From SIG603 sp964369415 (GTDB taxonomy: Bacteria; Bacillota; Clostridia; Oscillospirales; Acutalibacteraceae), in the NCBI GenBank assembly GCA_964369415.1, contig CAYJFP010000010.1, forward strand, positions 1 to 64,000: a stretch of 64,000 nucleotides of DNA, written 5' to 3'. A program made the translations under genes and the position numbers. The notes under the pieces are model-generated. The model was not told the origin of the DNA, did no database searches, and worked only from the letters and a program-made list of their open reading frames with translations. Shown piece after piece: positions 50,651 to 59,798 of this stretch. The first letter of the stretch is position 1, and each line of letters opens with the position of its first letter.

Positions 50651-52357
50651 TTAAGCTTTAACTCTATCTTTAAGTCCGTCAAGTTCAGCTCTTAACTCTT
50701 TTGGTAGTTTATCGCCGAATTTCTCATAGAACTCTTCTGCACTTGCAGCTTCTTTAGCCCATTTTGCATTGTCAACTTCAAGAATTTTCTCAAGGTCAGC
50801 TTTTGTGAAGCCTTCGAGTCCTTCTAGGTTGATGTCGTCTGCATTAGGAACATAACCGATAGCTGTTTCTTTAGCATCAACTTTGCCTTCGCATCTGTTG
50901 ATGATCCAGTCAAGAACACGCATGTTGTCGCCAAATCCTGGCCACATGAACTTGCCGTTCTCGTCTAGTCTAAACCAGTTAACATTGAAGATTTTTGGAG
51001 CCTTGTCGCCAAGTTTTGCGCCCATTTCAATCCAATGTGCAAAGTAGTCGCTCATGTTGTATCCGCAGAATGGTAACATAGCCATAGGATCACGTCTTAG
51101 AACACCAGCAGCACTCATAGCAGCAGCTGTTGTCTCAGAACCTGTGATAGAACCTACGAATACACCGTTGTTCCAGTCTCTTGATTGATATACAAGAGGT
51201 AGAGTGTCAGGACGACGTCCACCGAATACGATAGCTGAAATTGGAACACCAGCAAGTGTCTCAAATTCTGAGCTTATGCAAGGGCAGTTTTTAGCAAGAG
51301 CTGTGAAACGGCTGTTTGGATGTGCGCCTTTTTCTTCTGAAGTTTGGCCATTCCAAGCGTTGCCTTTCCAGTCAAGAGCATTTGTAGGAGGATTTTTATC
51401 AAGACCTTCCCACCAAATTGTATTGTCGTCTAGGTTATGAACAACGTTTGTAAAGATTGTATCTTTTAAAGTTGTTTTTAGAGCATTTGGGTTAGAGTTG
51501 TCGTTTGTACCAGGAGCAACACCGAAGAATCCGTTTTCAGGGTTGATAGCATAAAGTCTGCCGTCATCTCCTTGACGCATCCAAGCGATATCGTCGCCTA
51601 CGCACCATACTTTGTAACCTTCTTTAACATATCCTTCTGGTGGAATTAACATAGCTAGGTTTGTTTTACCACAAGCAGATGGGAATGCAGCTGCGATATA
51701 TTTAACTTCACCCTTTGGATTTTCAATTCCAAGAATAAGCATATGCTCAGCCATCCAGCCTTCGTTTCTAGCTTGGTAAGAAGCAATTCTTNNNNNNNNN
51801 NGTGGGAAGTGAGTGATGTATCTTTTTTCTGCGTCGATATCGCAACGGCAGTGTAAGCATCTTACCCAGTCATCGCTATCGCCTAGTACATCCCATACAG
51901 GTTGTCCGATTCTTGCCATGATAGCCATGTTAAGAACAACATAGATAGAATCTGTAAGCTCTACACCGATTTTAGCAAGTGGTGAGCCAACTGGACCCAT
52001 TGAATAAGGAATAACATACATAGTTCTTCCTACATAGCTTCCTTTAGCTATGCCATAAACCATGTCATAAGTCTCTTTAGGATCTTTCCAGTTATTTGTA
52101 GGACCTGCTTCTTCAGCTGTAGGTGTACAAATAAATGTTCTGTCCTCAACACGAGCAACGTCGTTAACTGCTGTTCTGTGTAAGAAACAGTTAGGAAGTT
52201 TTTCCTCGTTAAGTTTTAGGATTTCTCCTGAAGCACAAGCTTCTTTTCTTAAAGCTTCAAGTTGAGCTTCTGAACCGTCAATCCAAACTACATTGTCAGG
52301 AGTGACAAGAGACTTCATCTCTTCGAACCATTTTAAAAATGTTTTGTTGTTTGTCAT
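50651..52357 (-). CDS. pckG: Phosphoenolpyruvate carboxykinase (GTP), interrupted by assembly gap
   Basis: GTP-type PEPCK linking oxaloacetate and PEP. Seen: kinase-1 loop FPSACGKTN, GDDIAWM kinase-2, ENGFFGVAPGT, FGGRRPDTLPL and PFCGYNMSDYF. 568 codons as written, counting four unreadable codons at the ten N (51792-51801). The reading frame is the same on both sides, from THFP to RIAS. Family members carry about 25 residues between these points, including the SGYGGN-LLGKK substrate loop, so the gap is shorter than the missing DNA. ATG at 52357 has AAAGGGG upstream. The gene itself shows no other damage. Confidence 0.94.
   Translation of the reverse strand: MTNNKTFLKWFEEMKSLVTPDNVVWIDGSEAQLEALRKEACASGEILKLNEEKLPNCFLHRTAVNDVARVEDRTFICTPTAEEAGPTNNWKDPKETYDMVYGIAKGSYVGRTMYVIPYSMGPVGSPLAKIGVELTDSIYVVLNMAIMARIGQPVWDVLGDSDDWVRCLHCRCDIDAEKRYITHFPXXXXRIASYQARNEGWMAEHMLILGIENPKGEVKYIAAAFPSACGKTNLAMLIPPEGYVKEGYKVWCVGDDIAWMRQGDDGRLYAINPENGFFGVAPGTNDNSNPNALKTTLKDTIFTNVVHNLDDNTIWWEGLDKNPPTNALDWKGNAWNGQTSEEKGAHPNSRFTALAKNCPCISSEFETLAGVPISAIVFGGRRPDTLPLVYQSRDWNNGVFVGSITGSETTAAAMSAAGVLRRDPMAMLPFCGYNMSDYFAHWIEMGAKLGDKAPKIFNVNWFRLDENGKFMWPGFGDNMRVLDWIINRCEGKVDAKETAIGYVPNADDINLEGLEGFTKADLEKILEVDNAKWAKEAASAEEFYEKFGDKLPKELRAELDGLKDRVKA
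51792..51801. other. Assembly gap (10 N) within PEP carboxykinase
   Basis: Ten undetermined bases. The nominal length is probably a placeholder: the protein family needs about 75 bp here. Confidence 0.95.
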
Positions 52358-52409
52358 TTTTTTACCCCTTTCGCCAATCTTGGCTACGATATTTTTCGTA
52401 TATGAACTT

Positions 52410-52438
52410 ATTCTATCATACATTGAGAGAAGAATCAA
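52410..52438 (-). promoter_or_regulatory. PEP carboxykinase promoter
   Basis: On the - strand TTGATT (52433-52438), 17-bp spacer, TAGAAT (52410-52415). Confidence 0.65.
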
Positions 52439-52467
52439 TTACAAATTTGTTAAAAAGTTGTCAATTT

Positions 52468-52968
52468 TCACGCTTCGTCTAAAAGCACAATTTCTCCTTT
52501 ACTTCTTGACAAATTCATGTCAATTATTCTCTGATTTTCGCTTCCTCTAAATAAAAGTTCAAGATTTTTGAGCTCTTCTTCAAATTTTCCATCAATCAAA
52601 ATATCGGTTTCACTAAGTAACTCTTGCACATAAGGCATATCAAGAGTTAAAAGTTCTTCATAAGTATAACCAGTATAAACCGTTATATCCTTATTTAATT
52701 TATGAATTTCTTTTGCAATTATATAAAGTGGTTCAGATTGCCAAAATGGCTCTCCGCCTGAAAAAGTCATTCCTTTTAACAGTGGATTTTTCTTAAATTC
52801 GTCTACTATTTCATCTATTTCTTTCCACTGTCCCTTATTTTTATCCCATGTTTCTGGATTGTGACACCCCTTACATTTATGAGGACAGCCCTGTGTAAAT
52901 ATCGTATATCTAATGCCTTTTCCATCTACAATAGACTCTTTGCTTATTCCTGATATTTTTATTTTCAT
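52468..52968 (-). CDS. nrdG: Anaerobic ribonucleotide reductase activating enzyme
   Basis: A 166-aa radical-SAM enzyme that installs the glycyl radical on NrdD. Seen: cluster motif C-PHK-C-KG-C-HNPETW (residues about 29-36), TFSGGEPFWQ and the SAM-binding VYTGYTYEEL. nrdD is not adjacent, which is less common than an nrdDG pair. Own promoter at 53001-53029. Confidence 0.93.
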   Translation of the reverse strand: MKIKISGISKESIVDGKGIRYTIFTQGCPHKCKGCHNPETWDKNKGQWKEIDEIVDEFKKNPLLKGMTFSGGEPFWQSEPLYIIAKEIHKLNKDITVYTGYTYEELLTLDMPYVQELLSETDILIDGKFEEELKNLELLFRGSENQRIIDMNLSRSKGEIVLLDEA

Positions 52969-53000
52969 GAAATCACCTACTAATTTTACTGATTTTAAAG

Positions 53001-53029
53001 ATTATATCATAGAGAAAAATTATATGCAA
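53001..53029 (-). promoter_or_regulatory. nrdG promoter
   Basis: On the - strand TTGCAT (53024-53029), 17-bp spacer, TATAAT (53001-53006). No NrdR box pair was noticed. Confidence 0.78.
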
Positions 53030-53042
53030 CTTAGAAAAAATT

Positions 53043-53072
53043 AAAACCGCAGTAAAATTTCACTGCGGTTTT
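53043..53072 (-). terminator. Terminator of the 53078 gene
   Basis: AAAACCGCAGT / ACTGCGGTTTT (53043-53053, 53062-53072), 8-nt loop, T-run on the - strand. Confidence 0.9.
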
Positions 53073-53077
53073 AAAAA

Positions 53078-53914
53078 TTATTCTCTTGTCAAAAGTATAT
53101 AATAGGTGCTTTCAATTTCTGACTTTGTGATTACTCTCCCCCACGATATTTCACAGGTTTCATAATCTTCATTAACTTCTGCCACGGTGAATTCATCGCC
53201 GTTTATTTCGGTAACTATCATGGAATGCTCTTGACTAATAAGTCTTATATGGTCGCCAACTTTGATATCATCTGTTTCGTAAAACTCTATAACTTCACTG
53301 TCTGCTCCAAATAACAAGTCACTTATCAAACTTGCAAAGGCGAGACACTGCATGTTTACACTAAAATTAAAACTATGAAATGTCGCTCCGTTATATATTT
53401 GACAGTCTATGCATCCATAATTCCAGTGATCACATGGAATCTCACTTGTAAGCATTAATATTTCATTTTCACTCATGCCACTGGTATCTGTCCCTGTTGT
53501 GTTAAAATAATGCCCATGTTGATATACCTGTTTAAGAATTTCAAACTTCTCATCTATGTCAAGTGCACTGAATTCTTCTGAAAAAATATCAATTTCCGAT
53601 TCTTCCTGAGATTCTATTTCCTCATCACTATTATCCATCTCCTCTATTTCATTAGTATAACTAATGTCAAAAGAAAACTTATCTATTTCGTCTTCAATTA
53701 GTAAAAGTCCACCACTGTCTAACAAATTTTCATCCAATTCGATTAACTCAGACTTTGACTCAAAATATATATCATCTCTTCCAAGTTCAACTCTTTGCAC
53801 TAAATTAACAGCATTAGTAGTTTCAGCCGATACAAATAGGCTATCTTGTAATCCAATTATTGAAAAAAGCACAACAAACATTCCAAAAACTACTTTAACC
53901 CTAAGAAGTTCCAA
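53078..53914 (-). CDS. Secreted protein with CHAP/NlpC-like cysteine-peptidase domain
   Basis: A 278-aa exported protein. Seen: signal peptide ending VSA (residue 30), an acidic disordered region (about 85-125), then a C-terminal domain where C190 (NMQCLAFA), H230 (QEHSMIV) and N248 (AEVNED) have the order and spacing of a papain-like Cys-His-Asn triad, as in CHAP or NlpC/P60 enzymes; VGDHIRLI before the histidine is also typical. Four further cysteines at 161-171 and 254 may form disulfides. Start is TTG behind GGGAGGTAAG. Cell wall cleavage is the usual role but is inferred. Direct repeats lie at its promoter. Confidence 0.65.
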   Translation of the reverse strand: MELLRVKVVFGMFVVLFSIIGLQDSLFVSAETTNAVNLVQRVELGRDDIYFESKSELIELDENLLDSGGLLLIEDEIDKFSFDISYTNEIEEMDNSDEEIESQEESEIDIFSEEFSALDIDEKFEILKQVYQHGHYFNTTGTDTSGMSENEILMLTSEIPCDHWNYGCIDCQIYNGATFHSFNFSVNMQCLAFASLISDLLFGADSEVIEFYETDDIKVGDHIRLISQEHSMIVTEINGDEFTVAEVNEDYETCEISWGRVITKSEIESTYYILLTRE

Positions 53915-53945
53915 AACACTTACCTCCCATATTTAAGATAAGTGA

Positions 53946-53989
53946 ATTTTAGCATTTACTTGTGATTTAGCTGTGATTATTTTGTGGCA
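53946..53989 (-). promoter_or_regulatory. -10 box preceded by three 11-bp-spaced direct repeats
   Basis: + strand TGTGATT at 53961 and 53972 and TGTGG at 53983, exactly 11 bp apart; on the - strand a TAAAAT -10 (53946-53951) lies just downstream and no -35 is recognisable. This is the layout of OmpR/PhoB-family activator sites. Confidence 0.5.
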
Positions 53990-54003
53990 ATTTTAAATCA
54001 AAA

Positions 54004-54041
54004 CACCCTGACTAGAAATATAAATTTTATTAGTCAGGGTG
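54004..54041 (-). terminator. Terminator of the surface protein gene
   Basis: CACCCTGACTA / TAGTCAGGGTG (54004-54014, 54031-54041), TTTTGATTT after it on the - strand. Confidence 0.85.
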
Positions 54042-54074
54042 AAAATATTTAAACTATTTTTTTAGTCTTTCCGC

Positions 54075-57000
54075 TCAACCGAAAGTTGCAACTTCTCTTC
54101 CTCTATCGTCATCGTCATCGCTTTGTTTGCCCATTAAGAACATAACCAAAACTTGAACTACTACTACTAAAGCAAAGATTACACTGTAATTATCAAAAAT
54201 TATCATTGGCATTGTAAAATCTTGAGTTATAATCAACAGTATTACAGCAAACACAGCCATAATAGCAAGTCCTACTATTGCAAACACAGATTTTCTGCCT
54301 CTTTTTTCCTCTTCATCATCTTCGTCTTCATCTTCACTTTTCTTTGGTCTGATTATCACATAAAGCAAAATCAATACCACAGCAACAATAGTCATAACTA
54401 AATCAAACAAACTCCATGCACCGCCTACAATATAAGCACTTAGAGGAACGCCGTCGTCTGCGATAACTACTGTTTCTATATTTGTTCCATCATTATAAAG
54501 AATGTCAACTGTGTTTTCACCATCATTAAGTCCTGTTAGTGCATCTGGTGAAATTGAAACTATACCTTGATCTGTTTCATAAAGTGACTCATCTATTGAT
54601 TCATCATTAACTCTAACATCAGACGGAACTTCATCAGGTCTGTTTGTATCAACATCAAGCCCACCATCTGGTGTTACCTCTACTGTAGCATCTGTAGTCG
54701 GTCCTGTTGTTCCACCAGGATTTGTTCCACTGCCGCTTCCACCTTCTGTTCCAGACTCTGAAGTATTTTCATCAGCAGCTTTTACATTGAGAATACCATC
54801 TTCATATACAAAAGTATAGTTTGAACTACTGCTTACTACCTCTTTGTCAAAAGTTACAGGATTATTGTCACTGACTTTTGTTCCGTCCACTTTTGCACTG
54901 GCTATAGCATCTTCTGAAACAATACTTTCTTTAGTGTCGCTTCCTTTAAAATCATCTGAATAGAAAACTTCAAATTCAGGCACTTCGCCGCCGACTGTCA
55001 TGTCTTTATTTTCGGTTGAAACTATAATTTGAACTGGTGTAATAGTTACTGTTATAGTAGTTGTAAATTCATCATAAGTGTCATCATCAGGTGTAAACGT
55101 AACTTCAACATCGCCTGAATCATCAACATCTCTCGGTGGAGTTACAAACTCCCATGTACCTGTTACCGTATTGCCTTCACTGTCTGTAACTGTACCCGAA
55201 ATTTGACTATTTTCCAAATTCTCTGCATCATATTCAGTAACTATATCGTCGACAACCGCATTGTCAATGGTAGGTAGTGCTGGTGTTGTCGGTGGTGTTG
55301 TCGGTGTCGGTGGTGTCGTCGGTGTCGGTGGGGTTGTTGTCGGTGGAGTTGTAGGCGGAGTTACCGGAATATCCACATTTAAAACTCCTAGCACACCGTC
55401 TTTGTATTCAAATGTATAGTTTTTGCTGTCAGTAACAACTGTTTTATCAAATGTTATAGGATGATTCCCCTGCGTATTTCCGTCAGTTTTAGCACTTGCC
55501 ACCGCGTCTTCTTTTACTATACTTTCTTTAGTATCACTGCCTTTGAATCCATCTGAATAAGTCACTCCAAGGGTTGGAACGGTTCCTCCAGTTATCATAT
55601 CTCCACTATTTGCAGTTACTGTAATGACTATCGGCTTAATCGTGACATCAACTGTTGTTGTAATCGGTGGTATTTTAGGATCATCGGGAGTGAAAGTCAC
55701 TTCTACTTTTCCTGAATCTTCCACGTCTTTCGGAGGTTTTACAAATTCCCAACTACCTGGAACAGTGCTACCGTCTTTATCTACAACAGTACCGTTAATT
55801 TGTCCATCTTCCAAGTCTTCTGCGTCATAATCAGTTATGATATCGTCTAGATTTACTGTAGGCTCTTCATAATTAATAGTAAGGTTTGTTGTATTATATC
55901 TAAACTCATAGTTTTCAGGTTTAATTTTACTTGGATTATCAGTAGTGAAAACTACACCTGCATCCAAGGTTACATCAAAACTTCCTTTATTGTAGCTATC
56001 TGTTAATTTAGCTCCATCACTTTTCTTTGGTGAATACAATGGGTCAATCTGAACTACTTCACTTTTTGGCTCTACCGCAATCCAGGTTGGATCTGTAGCT
56101 GCTATTAATTCATCCCCATACGCAACACGTTTATACGTCACTGTATAAGTCGGAAGTGAATCTCCAAAGTATATAGACTCATTTGAAGGAGTAGGAGTCA
56201 CTTCAAATGTAAGAGGTGTTACAGTTACATTAATTGTCGTTACTAAATCCGCAACTATTATATCATAATTTTCAGGATTTGCGGGTATAAACTTAACTTG
56301 ATATTGTGCGCTTATTACATTGTTGTTGCTATCTCTTATAACATCTTTAGGTAAAATCTGATGAAAAATCCATTCTCCTTCAACAATTCCACCTTCGCTA
56401 TCCTTAACTTCACCTACTATTAATTTGCTTTCAACTACCGCTCCATCATAAGGCGATATTATATCTTGTGCACTGAGATGAATAGTTGAAAGTGACGGTT
56501 TACCACTATCAACACCACCTGCACATGCTGAGTCGCATGTCGGATAAGTGACTTTTAGATATGGATTACTTGCAGCTGCATCAATACCAGAACCATCTAA
56601 TACTGCTGAAACGCCACTTGCATTTCTAGTTTCAATTTTAGCGGGATATTCTGTTGTGTTATAAAGTGAAACGGAAGCATTAACTGATTTAGTTCCACCC
56701 TGTGCAGTTATCGTAGTACATCCAGTTGTTCTAAAAGAACCATTTATTCCTACTGCGTTAGCACTTGTTGCGCTTATTATGCCGCTGACTACATCAATTC
56801 CAGTGTTAATTCCATTTCCACCGACTGCTGTTGCTGTAATAGTACCACATGTCATATTAGATACTGCGCCTGAAATACCATGATCATCCACACCACTTGA
56901 TGTAGAAATAGCCGTTATACTACCACTATCTATATTTGCAACTGAACCATATATACCACTACCATTTGTTCCAGTCGCATAAATAGTTAAGGACGTTATA

Positions 57001-57485
57001 CCATTAATACTACCACTAATACCATGTGTACCTGTAGCGTTTACACTTCCGCTACCTTGAAATTTAACATTAGTTCCACTGATTACTATTCCGGCACCTG
57101 CTGAATTGGTAAAACTACTTGCGCCTTCAAAACTTACAACTATGTCGCTTCCTTCTATCTCAAGACTTGTAGCTGTAAGCGCATTTATTGTGTAAACACT
57201 ACCGTCAAAAGATATGTTATAAGTAGCTGCATTTGTACTATCTATATCTTCTCCATCAACTTCAAATGGATAATCAGTTTCACCACTGCGATTTTTATTA
57301 CCAGTGACGACTGCACCGTTTACCTTTGTATCGTCTGAATTTTGATAGGTGGTTCCTACAAAATCTTCTGAATTATCCGCAAATGCTACTAAAGTTAATT
57401 GCAGTAATAAAACTACACTAATTATGAATGCAAAACTCTTTTTGAGATTAAAATTCATTTTCTCTCTCTTATCCCTTTTTCTCAT
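54075..57485 (-). CDS. Large surface protein: beta-solenoid-like domain, Ig-like repeats, C-terminal membrane anchor
   Basis: 1136 aa. Seen: signal peptide ending AFA (residue 36); a Gly/Ser/Thr-rich region (about 90-285) with periodic HGISG, SGIYG, NGINT units, like a beta-solenoid or DUF4353-type domain; three homologous Ig-like/MBG-type units (about 340-540 divergent, then two close copies); a Thr/Pro linker between the last two; a further Ser/Gly linker; and at the end three membrane helices (from about 1010) with a highly acidic loop (SEDEDEDDEEEK). There is no LPXTG motif, so the helices are the anchor. AAAGGAG 8 nt before the ATG. Probably an adhesin or envelope structural protein; ligand unknown. 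Confidence 0.8.
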   Translation of the reverse strand: MRKRDKREKMNFNLKKSFAFIISVVLLLQLTLVAFADNSEDFVGTTYQNSDDTKVNGAVVTGNKNRSGETDYPFEVDGEDIDSTNAATYNISFDGSVYTINALTATSLEIEGSDIVVSFEGASSFTNSAGAGIVISGTNVKFQGSGSVNATGTHGISGSINGITSLTIYATGTNGSGIYGSVANIDSGSITAISTSSGVDDHGISGAVSNMTCGTITATAVGGNGINTGIDVVSGIISATSANAVGINGSFRTTGCTTITAQGGTKSVNASVSLYNTTEYPAKIETRNASGVSAVLDGSGIDAAASNPYLKVTYPTCDSACAGGVDSGKPSLSTIHLSAQDIISPYDGAVVESKLIVGEVKDSEGGIVEGEWIFHQILPKDVIRDSNNNVISAQYQVKFIPANPENYDIIVADLVTTINVTVTPLTFEVTPTPSNESIYFGDSLPTYTVTYKRVAYGDELIAATDPTWIAVEPKSEVVQIDPLYSPKKSDGAKLTDSYNKGSFDVTLDAGVVFTTDNPSKIKPENYEFRYNTTNLTINYEEPTVNLDDIITDYDAEDLEDGQINGTVVDKDGSTVPGSWEFVKPPKDVEDSGKVEVTFTPDDPKIPPITTTVDVTIKPIVITVTANSGDMITGGTVPTLGVTYSDGFKGSDTKESIVKEDAVASAKTDGNTQGNHPITFDKTVVTDSKNYTFEYKDGVLGVLNVDIPVTPPTTPPTTTPPTPTTPPTPTTPPTTPALPTIDNAVVDDIVTEYDAENLENSQISGTVTDSEGNTVTGTWEFVTPPRDVDDSGDVEVTFTPDDDTYDEFTTTITVTITPVQIIVSTENKDMTVGGEVPEFEVFYSDDFKGSDTKESIVSEDAIASAKVDGTKVSDNNPVTFDKEVVSSSSNYTFVYEDGILNVKAADENTSESGTEGGSGSGTNPGGTTGPTTDATVEVTPDGGLDVDTNRPDEVPSDVRVNDESIDESLYETDQGIVSISPDALTGLNDGENTVDILYNDGTNIETVVIADDGVPLSAYIVGGAWSLFDLVMTIVAVVLILLYVIIRPKKSEDEDEDDEEEKRGRKSVFAIVGLAIMAVFAVILLIITQDFTMPMIIFDNYSVIFALVVVVQVLVMFLMGKQSDDDDDRGREVATFG
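54779..55860 (-). repeat. Tandem duplicated Ig-like units in the surface protein
   Basis: Two copies of about 160 residues, approximately 55375-55860 and 54779-55260, each opening with DDI-T-YDAE-LE and closing with NYTF-Y-DG-L-V. They share the exact segment GSDTKESIV. Separated by a Thr/Pro linker coded by low-complexity DNA at about 55265-55370. Confidence 0.8.
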
Positions 57486-57535
57486 AAATGTATCTCCTTT
57501 ATAAAAAATGTTATATTTCGACTCTATTTAATTTA

Positions 57536-57564
57536 ATTCTATCACTGAAAATTATGCTTTTCAA
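57536..57564 (-). promoter_or_regulatory. Surface protein promoter
   Basis: On the - strand TTGAAA (57559-57564), 17-bp spacer, TAGAAT (57536-57541). Confidence 0.68.
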
Positions 57565-57940
57565 CATTTTTCTATCAATTCTTATTAGAAAAAAGTTTTT
57601 ATTGTGAACTATTTTTTATATAAAAATTTTATCTGGTTAAATTTTTAACATATTTTTTAATACTAAACAGAACTATAATCTTTATAAATTTTGGAATATA
57701 TCTAAAAAAATTGTAGATTTAGAGTAGATTTATTATTTTCCAGTTATCGTTTAAACTTCAATTATCTTTTCGGTTCTTTATTTTACCACTTTAGCACAGT
57801 AGAGTTACAGAGTGGTTACAAATTTACATTTTTAATCAAATTTCATTAATTGATAGCTATAATAAATATTTATACCACTTTTTCTTATTTTTCTATTGAC
57901 TATTATTGAACTTTTATGATTTAATATTCCCTTTAACTAA
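57565..57940. other. Long AT-rich non-coding region
   Basis: About 375 bp with no credible gene. The only ordered feature I see is GTTACA at 57804-57809 and 57815-57820, an 11-bp direct repeat about 240 bp upstream of the surface protein promoter, which could bind a response regulator. Confidence 0.5.
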
Positions 57941-57980
57941 AAAAATCTAACCGATATACTTTCATCGGTTAGATTTTTTT
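57941..57980 (-). terminator. Terminator of the manD-SDR-lactonase operon
   Basis: Perfect 15-bp arms (57941-57955, 57964-57978; core ATCTAACCGAT), 8-nt loop; T-runs on both sides. Confidence 0.92.
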
Positions 57981-57994
57981 GATTTTAAATTTAA

Positions 57995-59002
57995 CTATTT
58001 AGCGGTTCCTATATATGTCGCTTTTTTGATAAAAGTTTCTGCACAGCTTTTTAGCATTTGCCCTGAATGTACATCCATTTCAAATGTACAAATATTTTCG
58101 CTATCTTGATTTGCGACAAATAAATATTTGCCATCTTTACTAAACTCAAACATCCTTGGACTTTTTCCACCACAGTCAAAACTTCCTATAATTTCATCTT
58201 TAGAATCAGCCGTATCAATAATAAAAATCTTATCCTCACCTCTAACTGATGCATATAGAAATTCGGTATTAGGCATAAAATCTATCTCTGCTGATATACT
58301 TGTATCTTCTTTATCAATCAGTGGTAGAGAATTTTCAATCTCAAATCCACCTTGATTATACGAAAGTCTGAAAACCGTGTTTGACAATTCGCTAAGTAAA
58401 TATGCCGTGCTACTATTCTTAAAAACCAAATGTCTCGGACCTGCATATTTAGGAAAAATTGAGATTTTCACCGAGTTTTCATCGAGTGATCCATCACTGT
58501 TAATTTTGTAACTATGTATACAGTTTGTCCCTAAATCTGCCGCAATCAGCCACTCACCGCCTTTATCTATGACAACTTGGTGCACATGTGGTGCTTCTTG
58601 CCTTTTGTGTGTGCTTCCTCCGTTATGCTTAATTAAGTTAAAAAGCTCTGTCGGCTCACCGCTTTCTGCCAATTTATACGCTACTACATGACCTGAGTTA
58701 TAATCAGCACCATATACCGCCTTTTCACTGGCAGTTATATGGCATAGTCCTCCACCATCGGTTTGAACGCTTTTGATAAACTTCAATGTTCTATTTTCTT
58801 CTATTTTAAACGCTGAAATCTTAGTCATATCTGCACATTCTGTCGCTGCATAACATATATTTTTAGTAGGATGATAGCATAAAAATGATGGATTTAAGCA
58901 TTCTTCTTGACTTATCAACTCAAACTTACCATTCTCAAATGAAAGTGTGTTTATTTTATCACTATAGCCACCAGCATATAGAAACTCAGGCATTTTATCC
59001 AT
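57995..59002 (-). CDS. Lactonase, 7-bladed beta-propeller (6-phosphogluconolactonase-like)
   Basis: A 335-aa cytoplasmic propeller of the PF10282 family, which hydrolyses sugar lactones. Seen: repeated blades with motifs LYAGGYSD, CHITASEKAVYGADYNSGHV, RQEAPHVHQVV (family HxHxV-type signature), GPRHLVF and GKYLFVANQDSENI near the end. Start at 59002 (ATG after AGGACTGATAGG) is preferred; a longer frame would overlap the SDR stop by 47 nt. Third gene of the operon; a lactonase fits an aldonate or uronate pathway. Confidence 0.85.
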   Translation of the reverse strand: MDKMPEFLYAGGYSDKINTLSFENGKFELISQEECLNPSFLCYHPTKNICYAATECADMTKISAFKIEENRTLKFIKSVQTDGGGLCHITASEKAVYGADYNSGHVVAYKLAESGEPTELFNLIKHNGGSTHKRQEAPHVHQVVIDKGGEWLIAADLGTNCIHSYKINSDGSLDENSVKISIFPKYAGPRHLVFKNSSTAYLLSELSNTVFRLSYNQGGFEIENSLPLIDKEDTSISAEIDFMPNTEFLYASVRGEDKIFIIDTADSKDEIIGSFDCGGKSPRMFEFSKDGKYLFVANQDSENICTFEMDVHSGQMLKSCAETFIKKATYIGTAK

Positions 59003-59006
59003 CCTA

Positions 59007-59771
59007 TCAGTCCTTTTCTTCTTTAATTCCCGGCAGTGAAAGTCCACCGTCAAGCTTAATAATATTTCCTGTCATGTACGAGGCTTCATCTGATACTATA
59101 TATTTCACTAAATGTCCAACTTCATTCGGCGTACCAAGTCTTTTAAGCGGGATTTTGTACTCCCACCCCCATCTTTCGGTCAAGTCGTATGTAGTTGGAT
59201 TATCCACTACTGCCGTACCACCAGGAGCAACACAGTTGACTCTGATATTATACTTTGAAAGTTCTATCGCCATAGACTCGGCACCCCTATTCAGTGCCGC
59301 CTTTAAGCCACCGTAAACCACATCGTCCTCATAGGCCCTTATTCCTCTTGTTGATGTAATGAAGACTATGTTACCTTTAATCTTATTATCTTTCATATAA
59401 TTTGCAGCTACTTTTGAGCACATCATATACGAACGATAATTTAAATTATACATGTAGTCCATGTCCTTATCGCTTAAGTCTAAAATATTGGTAAAAATAG
59501 TATATCCCGCATTACACACCAACACATCTATACCACCTAAATCTTCTATAGCTTTTTGAGTGACTTTCTCGGCTACGCCTACTAGCTCAAAAGATGCTTG
59601 ATAGTAAAAGCATTTTCTTCCTAATTTTTCGGCAAAATCACGAAGCTCTACCGCTCCGTCTTCTCTCTTATTGTATGTAACTGCAATATCATATCCATTT
59701 TCGGCAAGTACTTTTGCAATTCCTTTTCCGATTCCATGACTTCCCCCTGTTATAAACGCTTTTTTACTCAT
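59007..59771 (-). CDS. Short-chain dehydrogenase/reductase
   Basis: A 254-aa classical SDR. Seen: TGGSHGIGKG cofactor loop, NAG in VLVCNAGYT, catalytic S in FITSTRG, YGGLK (Tyr-x3-Lys), and YMTGNIIKLDGGLSLPG C-terminus. It sits between the mannonate-dehydratase-like gene (27 bp upstream) and the lactonase, so it probably oxidises or reduces a sugar acid such as fructuronate or gluconate (inference). Confidence 0.9.
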   Translation of the reverse strand: MSKKAFITGGSHGIGKGIAKVLAENGYDIAVTYNKREDGAVELRDFAEKLGRKCFYYQASFELVGVAEKVTQKAIEDLGGIDVLVCNAGYTIFTNILDLSDKDMDYMYNLNYRSYMMCSKVAANYMKDNKIKGNIVFITSTRGIRAYEDDVVYGGLKAALNRGAESMAIELSKYNIRVNCVAPGGTAVVDNPTTYDLTERWGWEYKIPLKRLGTPNEVGHLVKYIVSDEASYMTGNIIKLDGGLSLPGIKEEKD

Positions 59772-59798
59772 ACCTGTCTTCCTTTCAAAACTTGAAAA

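Noticed and set aside
50651..52357. PEP carboxykinase pseudogene
   Set aside because: The only defect is the N run; motifs and frame on both sides are intact.
53001..53029. NrdR-regulated nrdG promoter
   Set aside because: No pair of NrdR boxes could be recognised around the promoter.
55265..55370. CRISPR-like or satellite repeat array
   Set aside because: The GTCGGTGGTGTT-like DNA is in frame inside the surface protein gene and encodes a Thr/Pro linker.
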